From Brucellaceae bacterium (GTDB taxonomy: Bacteria; Pseudomonadota; Alphaproteobacteria; Rhizobiales; Rhizobiaceae): a stretch of 8,817 nt of DNA. A program made the position numbers and the translations under genes. Every line of letters starts with the position of its first letter. The stretch's first letter is position 1. Shown here piece by piece: positions 7,621 to 8,817 of the stretch. The stretch lies in assembly GCA_031253705.1 (NCBI GenBank), contig JAIRVW010000144.1, positions 1-8,817 of the forward strand, written 5' to 3'. The notes under the pieces were generated by a model, which saw only the letters and a list, made by a program, of their open reading frames with translations, was not told where the DNA came from and did no database searches.

Positions 7621-7750
7621 GAAACCGGTTTCCCGGGCAGTCTTCGCCGCAGTTATGCTACGGCTGGCATCACAATACTCACTTCGTTCCCGCAAAGCGG
7701 AATATTGTAATTTGAGTAAGCACCCCCGAATTTAAAATACAGATCGGGGA
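7621..7750 (-). ncRNA. Structured non-coding block, possible small RNA, leader or intergenic palindromic element
   Basis: Several inverted repeats follow one another. CCCCGA/TCGGGG is at 7724-7729/7744-7749. A TTC(C)CGC-AAA-GCGGAA hairpin is at 7687-7702. Two alternative outer stems enclose it: ACAATA/TATTGT (7672-7677/7703-7708) and TACTCA/TGAGTA (7676-7681/7713-7718). GCCGCAG/CTACGGC with a five-base loop is at 7646-7652/7658-7664. The 12-base palindrome GAAACCGGTTTC is at 7621-7632. No known RNA family is recognised. It may be transcribed as the 5' leader of livK2 or as the 3' region of the membrane-protein mRNA, or it may be a dispersed repeat. Strand is assigned from the flanking genes only. 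Confidence 0.3.
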
Positions 7751-7780
7751 TACCGTTTATCGTGTTCCTAAAACCCTATT

Positions 7781-8125
7781 TTATTTAGACTTATAGGAAA
7801 AAGGTGAGGTCTGCTCATAGAGCCAGCTATACTGGCGCACCATCTTTTTGACCTTGGTAAAGCGATAGCCGAGCGTACCGATAACAGCCAGCACGACCAG
7901 ATCCACCACATAATAATGCAGTGACAGCAAAGTTCCCTCAAACATCGCAAAATGAATAAAGCGTACCATGACTGTCAAAGGCAGAAGATAAAGCAGAAAC
8001 ATTGCATAAGGGCGCCATGTCTGGGCGCAGGCGCGTCCCGTCATCCATGCAGCCCAGCCGCCGAGAATGCAGGTGATCAGCAGAAACAGCCAGAATGACG
8101 GCTCTTCATAAAGAATGCCTTGCAT
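7781..8125 (-). CDS. Small three-helix inner-membrane protein, DUF6867-like, in the liv cluster
   Basis: A 114-residue protein with three predicted membrane helices at about residues 11-30, 41-62 and 70-88. A basic/aromatic tail follows (KVKKMVRQYSWLYEQ). By the positive-inside rule the charged tail after helix 3 is probably cytoplasmic. There is no signal peptide, enzyme motif or Cys pair. The start at 8125 is supported by GGGGAG ending 8 bases upstream. I recognise it, from memory, as the uncharacterised family next to livF in many Rhizobiales (DUF6867). Its place between livF and the binding proteins suggests a link to the Liv transporter, for example as a permease accessory or regulator. 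That is inference from position only. A hairpin at 8144-8172 lies just upstream of the ribosome site, and no clear terminator follows the gene. Confidence 0.85.
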   Translation of the reverse strand: MQGILYEEPSFWLFLLITCILGGWAAWMTGRACAQTWRPYAMFLLYLLPLTVMVRFIHFAMFEGTLLSLHYYVVDLVVLAVIGTLGYRFTKVKKMVRQYSWLYEQTSPFSYKSK

Positions 8126-8143
8126 AATTTATTCTCCCCGTTT

Positions 8144-8172
8144 CACCGGATTTCATTGCTGAAAAACCGGTG
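8144..8172 (-). promoter_or_regulatory. Inverted repeat in the leader of the small membrane protein gene
   Basis: CACCGG (8144-8149) pairs with CCGGTG (8167-8172). After one mismatch, TTT (8151-8153) pairs with AAA (8163-8165), giving an imperfect 10-bp stem with a nine-base loop. It ends four bases before the GGGGAG ribosome site, so it could influence translation or be an operator. A TTGCAA about 40 bases further upstream (8204-8209) could be a -35 box, but no good -10 follows. Confidence 0.3.
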
Positions 8173-8228
8173 AGAGCAGCGCACAAACAGTTCTTTTGAC
8201 CGTTTGCAACTGCGTTAAAGCCTTGAGA

Positions 8229-8261
8229 CAAAAACGGCTCTCATCCTGAAAGATGAAGAGC
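8229..8261 (-). terminator. Rho-independent terminator at the end of the livF transcript
   Basis: On the - strand GCTCTTCATC and GATGAGAGC form a stem with one bulged T and a TTTCAG loop (8237-8261). It is followed by CG and five T (8230-8234). It starts 29 bases past the livF stop. This is the best intrinsic terminator in the window and should close the upstream liv operon before the small membrane protein gene. Confidence 0.8.
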
Positions 8262-8281
8262 GATCAGGCCGAAGCCTGATC
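8262..8281 (-). terminator. UUCG-capped hairpin just after livF
   Basis: GATCAGGC (8262-8269) and GCCTGATC (8274-8281) are a perfect 8-bp stem. On the - strand the loop is TTCG, the exceptionally stable UUCG tetraloop. It starts eight bases after the livF stop and directly abuts the next hairpin, which carries the T tract. It probably stabilises the mRNA 3' end or strengthens termination. Confidence 0.65.
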
Positions 8282-8289
8282 CTGTCTCA

Positions 8290-8817
8290 TCAATGACGAC
8301 CGCCTTCCAGATAAGCCGCGCGGACTTCCGGATTGGCCAGAAGTTCCTGTCCGCTGCCGCTCATCGTGATCACACCATTGACCATCACATAACCGCGATG
8401 GGCAAGTTTCAGCGCACCGAAAGCATTCTGCTCCACCAGAAACACTGTCAGGCCAGTTGTGCGGTTCAGCTCTTTGATCGCCTCAAAAATCTGTTTGACG
8501 ATCAGCGGTGCCAGTCCGAGTGACGGCTCATCAAGCATCAGCAGCTTTGGCCGTGCCATCAAAGCACGGGCAATCGCCAGCATCTGCTGCTCACCGCCCG
8601 ACAATGTACCGCCGCGCTGATTGATGCGTTCTTTCAGGCGCGGAAACAGATCGAACATCAGTTTCACGTCTTCATCAAAATATTTTTGATGATCGAGGCT
8701 GGCGCCCATCTGCAGATTTTCCATCACGCTCATGCGCGGGAAAATACGGCGGCCTTCCGGAGACTGCGCAATACGCAGTTTCGCAATCTCATGCGGCGGC
8801 ATCGTCGTAATATCTTT
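8290..8817 (-). CDS. livF: Branched-chain amino acid ABC transporter ATP-binding protein LivF (N-terminal end outside window)
   Basis: The frame runs off the right edge; 175 residues are visible, against about 235 in the family, so roughly 60 N-terminal residues including Walker A are missing. The fragment shows the LivF-typical SPEGRRIFPRMSVMENL (19-35), signature LSGGEQQ (72-78), Walker B LLMLDEP (92-98) with D-loop SLGLAP, and the switch region VFLVEQN (125-131). In the last, the usual ABC His is replaced as in E. coli LivF (VEQN). The protein hydrolyses ATP on the cytoplasmic face of the LivHM permease as partner of LivG. LivF is preferred over LivG because of the SPEGRRIFP and VEQN segments. 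The stop at 8290-8292 is followed by tandem hairpins. livG, livM and livH are expected further right. Confidence 0.95.
   Translation of the reverse strand, partial: KDITTMPPHEIAKLRIAQSPEGRRIFPRMSVMENLQMGASLDHQKYFDEDVKLMFDLFPRLKERINQRGGTLSGGEQQMLAIARALMARPKLLMLDEPSLGLAPLIVKQIFEAIKELNRTTGLTVFLVEQNAFGALKLAHRGYVMVNGVITMSGSGQELLANPEVRAAYLEGGRH

Larger units (their letters stand above)
7492..7780. other. 289-base non-coding region upstream of livK2
   Basis: No credible gene. From the livK2 side it holds three GGATCAGC repeats (7524-7592), an A/T-rich stretch (7597-7619) and a dense block of inverted repeats (about 7621-7750). It should contain the livK2 promoter, but I cannot identify a good -35/-10 pair on the - strand. 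Only very short frames are present (8-14 codons), none rich in Leu, Ile or Val codons, so a classical attenuator leader peptide is not supported. Confidence 0.55.

Noticed and set aside
7640..7730. Resemblance to a TPP riboswitch (GGGGTGC, then GAAC and TGATGCCAGCCGTAGCA on the - strand)
   Set aside because: The diagnostic CTGAGA and ACCC segments are missing and the stems do not fit the TPP fold. A liv gene is also not a usual TPP target. A covariance-model search would settle it.
7765..7799. CCTAT/ATAGG pairing at the end of the small membrane protein gene as its terminator
   Set aside because: Only five A/T-rich pairs, overlapping the coding end, with a long loop; too weak to call.
1..8817. 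Mobile elements, CRISPR array, phage, toxin-antitoxin or defence genes
   Set aside because: No transposase or integrase motifs, no regularly spaced repeats, and all genes are housekeeping, transport or signalling types with consistent composition.

Overview
The window looks like chromosomal DNA of an alphaproteobacterium of the Hyphomicrobiales (Rhizobiales), most plausibly in or near the Brucella/Ochrobactrum/Pseudochrobactrum group. The evidence is a pyruvate carboxylase whose active-site and acetyl-CoA-site residues fall at the same numbers as in the Rhizobium etli enzyme, a FixL/FixJ-type two-component pair, and a liv cluster with a small three-helix membrane protein between livF and two LivK-type binding proteins. 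This placement rests on family recognition, not on a database match. G+C is about half by eye.

Left end, + strand: the 3' part of a FixL-like sensor histidine kinase (1-651; the window starts three codons after the expected phospho-histidine) overlaps by ATGA with a complete FixJ/NarL-type response regulator (648-1247). They converge on the next gene across a 38-base gap.

Centre, - strand: a complete pyruvate carboxylase gene, pyc (4744-1286, TTG start), with biotin carboxylase, carboxyltransferase and biotinyl domains on one chain. Its leader holds a perfect 8-bp inverted repeat.

Right half, - strand, read right to left: the 3' part of livF (cut by the window edge), a two-hairpin terminator, a 114-residue membrane protein (DUF6867-like), and two tandem paralogous periplasmic binding proteins (livK2 then livK1 here). 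Each livK-type gene has a hairpin terminator downstream, so they are probably separate transcription units. The permease genes livH/livM and the second ATPase livG are expected beyond the right edge.

Together the right half is a branched-chain (or related) amino acid uptake system feeding the cytoplasm. pyc supplies oxaloacetate for the TCA cycle and gluconeogenesis. The two-component pair is a neighbouring regulator whose signal and targets cannot be read here. I see no mobile element, CRISPR array, tRNA, rRNA or prophage, and no clear new multigene system. The least explained parts are the small membrane protein, a densely structured non-coding block upstream of livK2 (about 7621-7750), and repeated GGATCAG motifs in the livK leaders.
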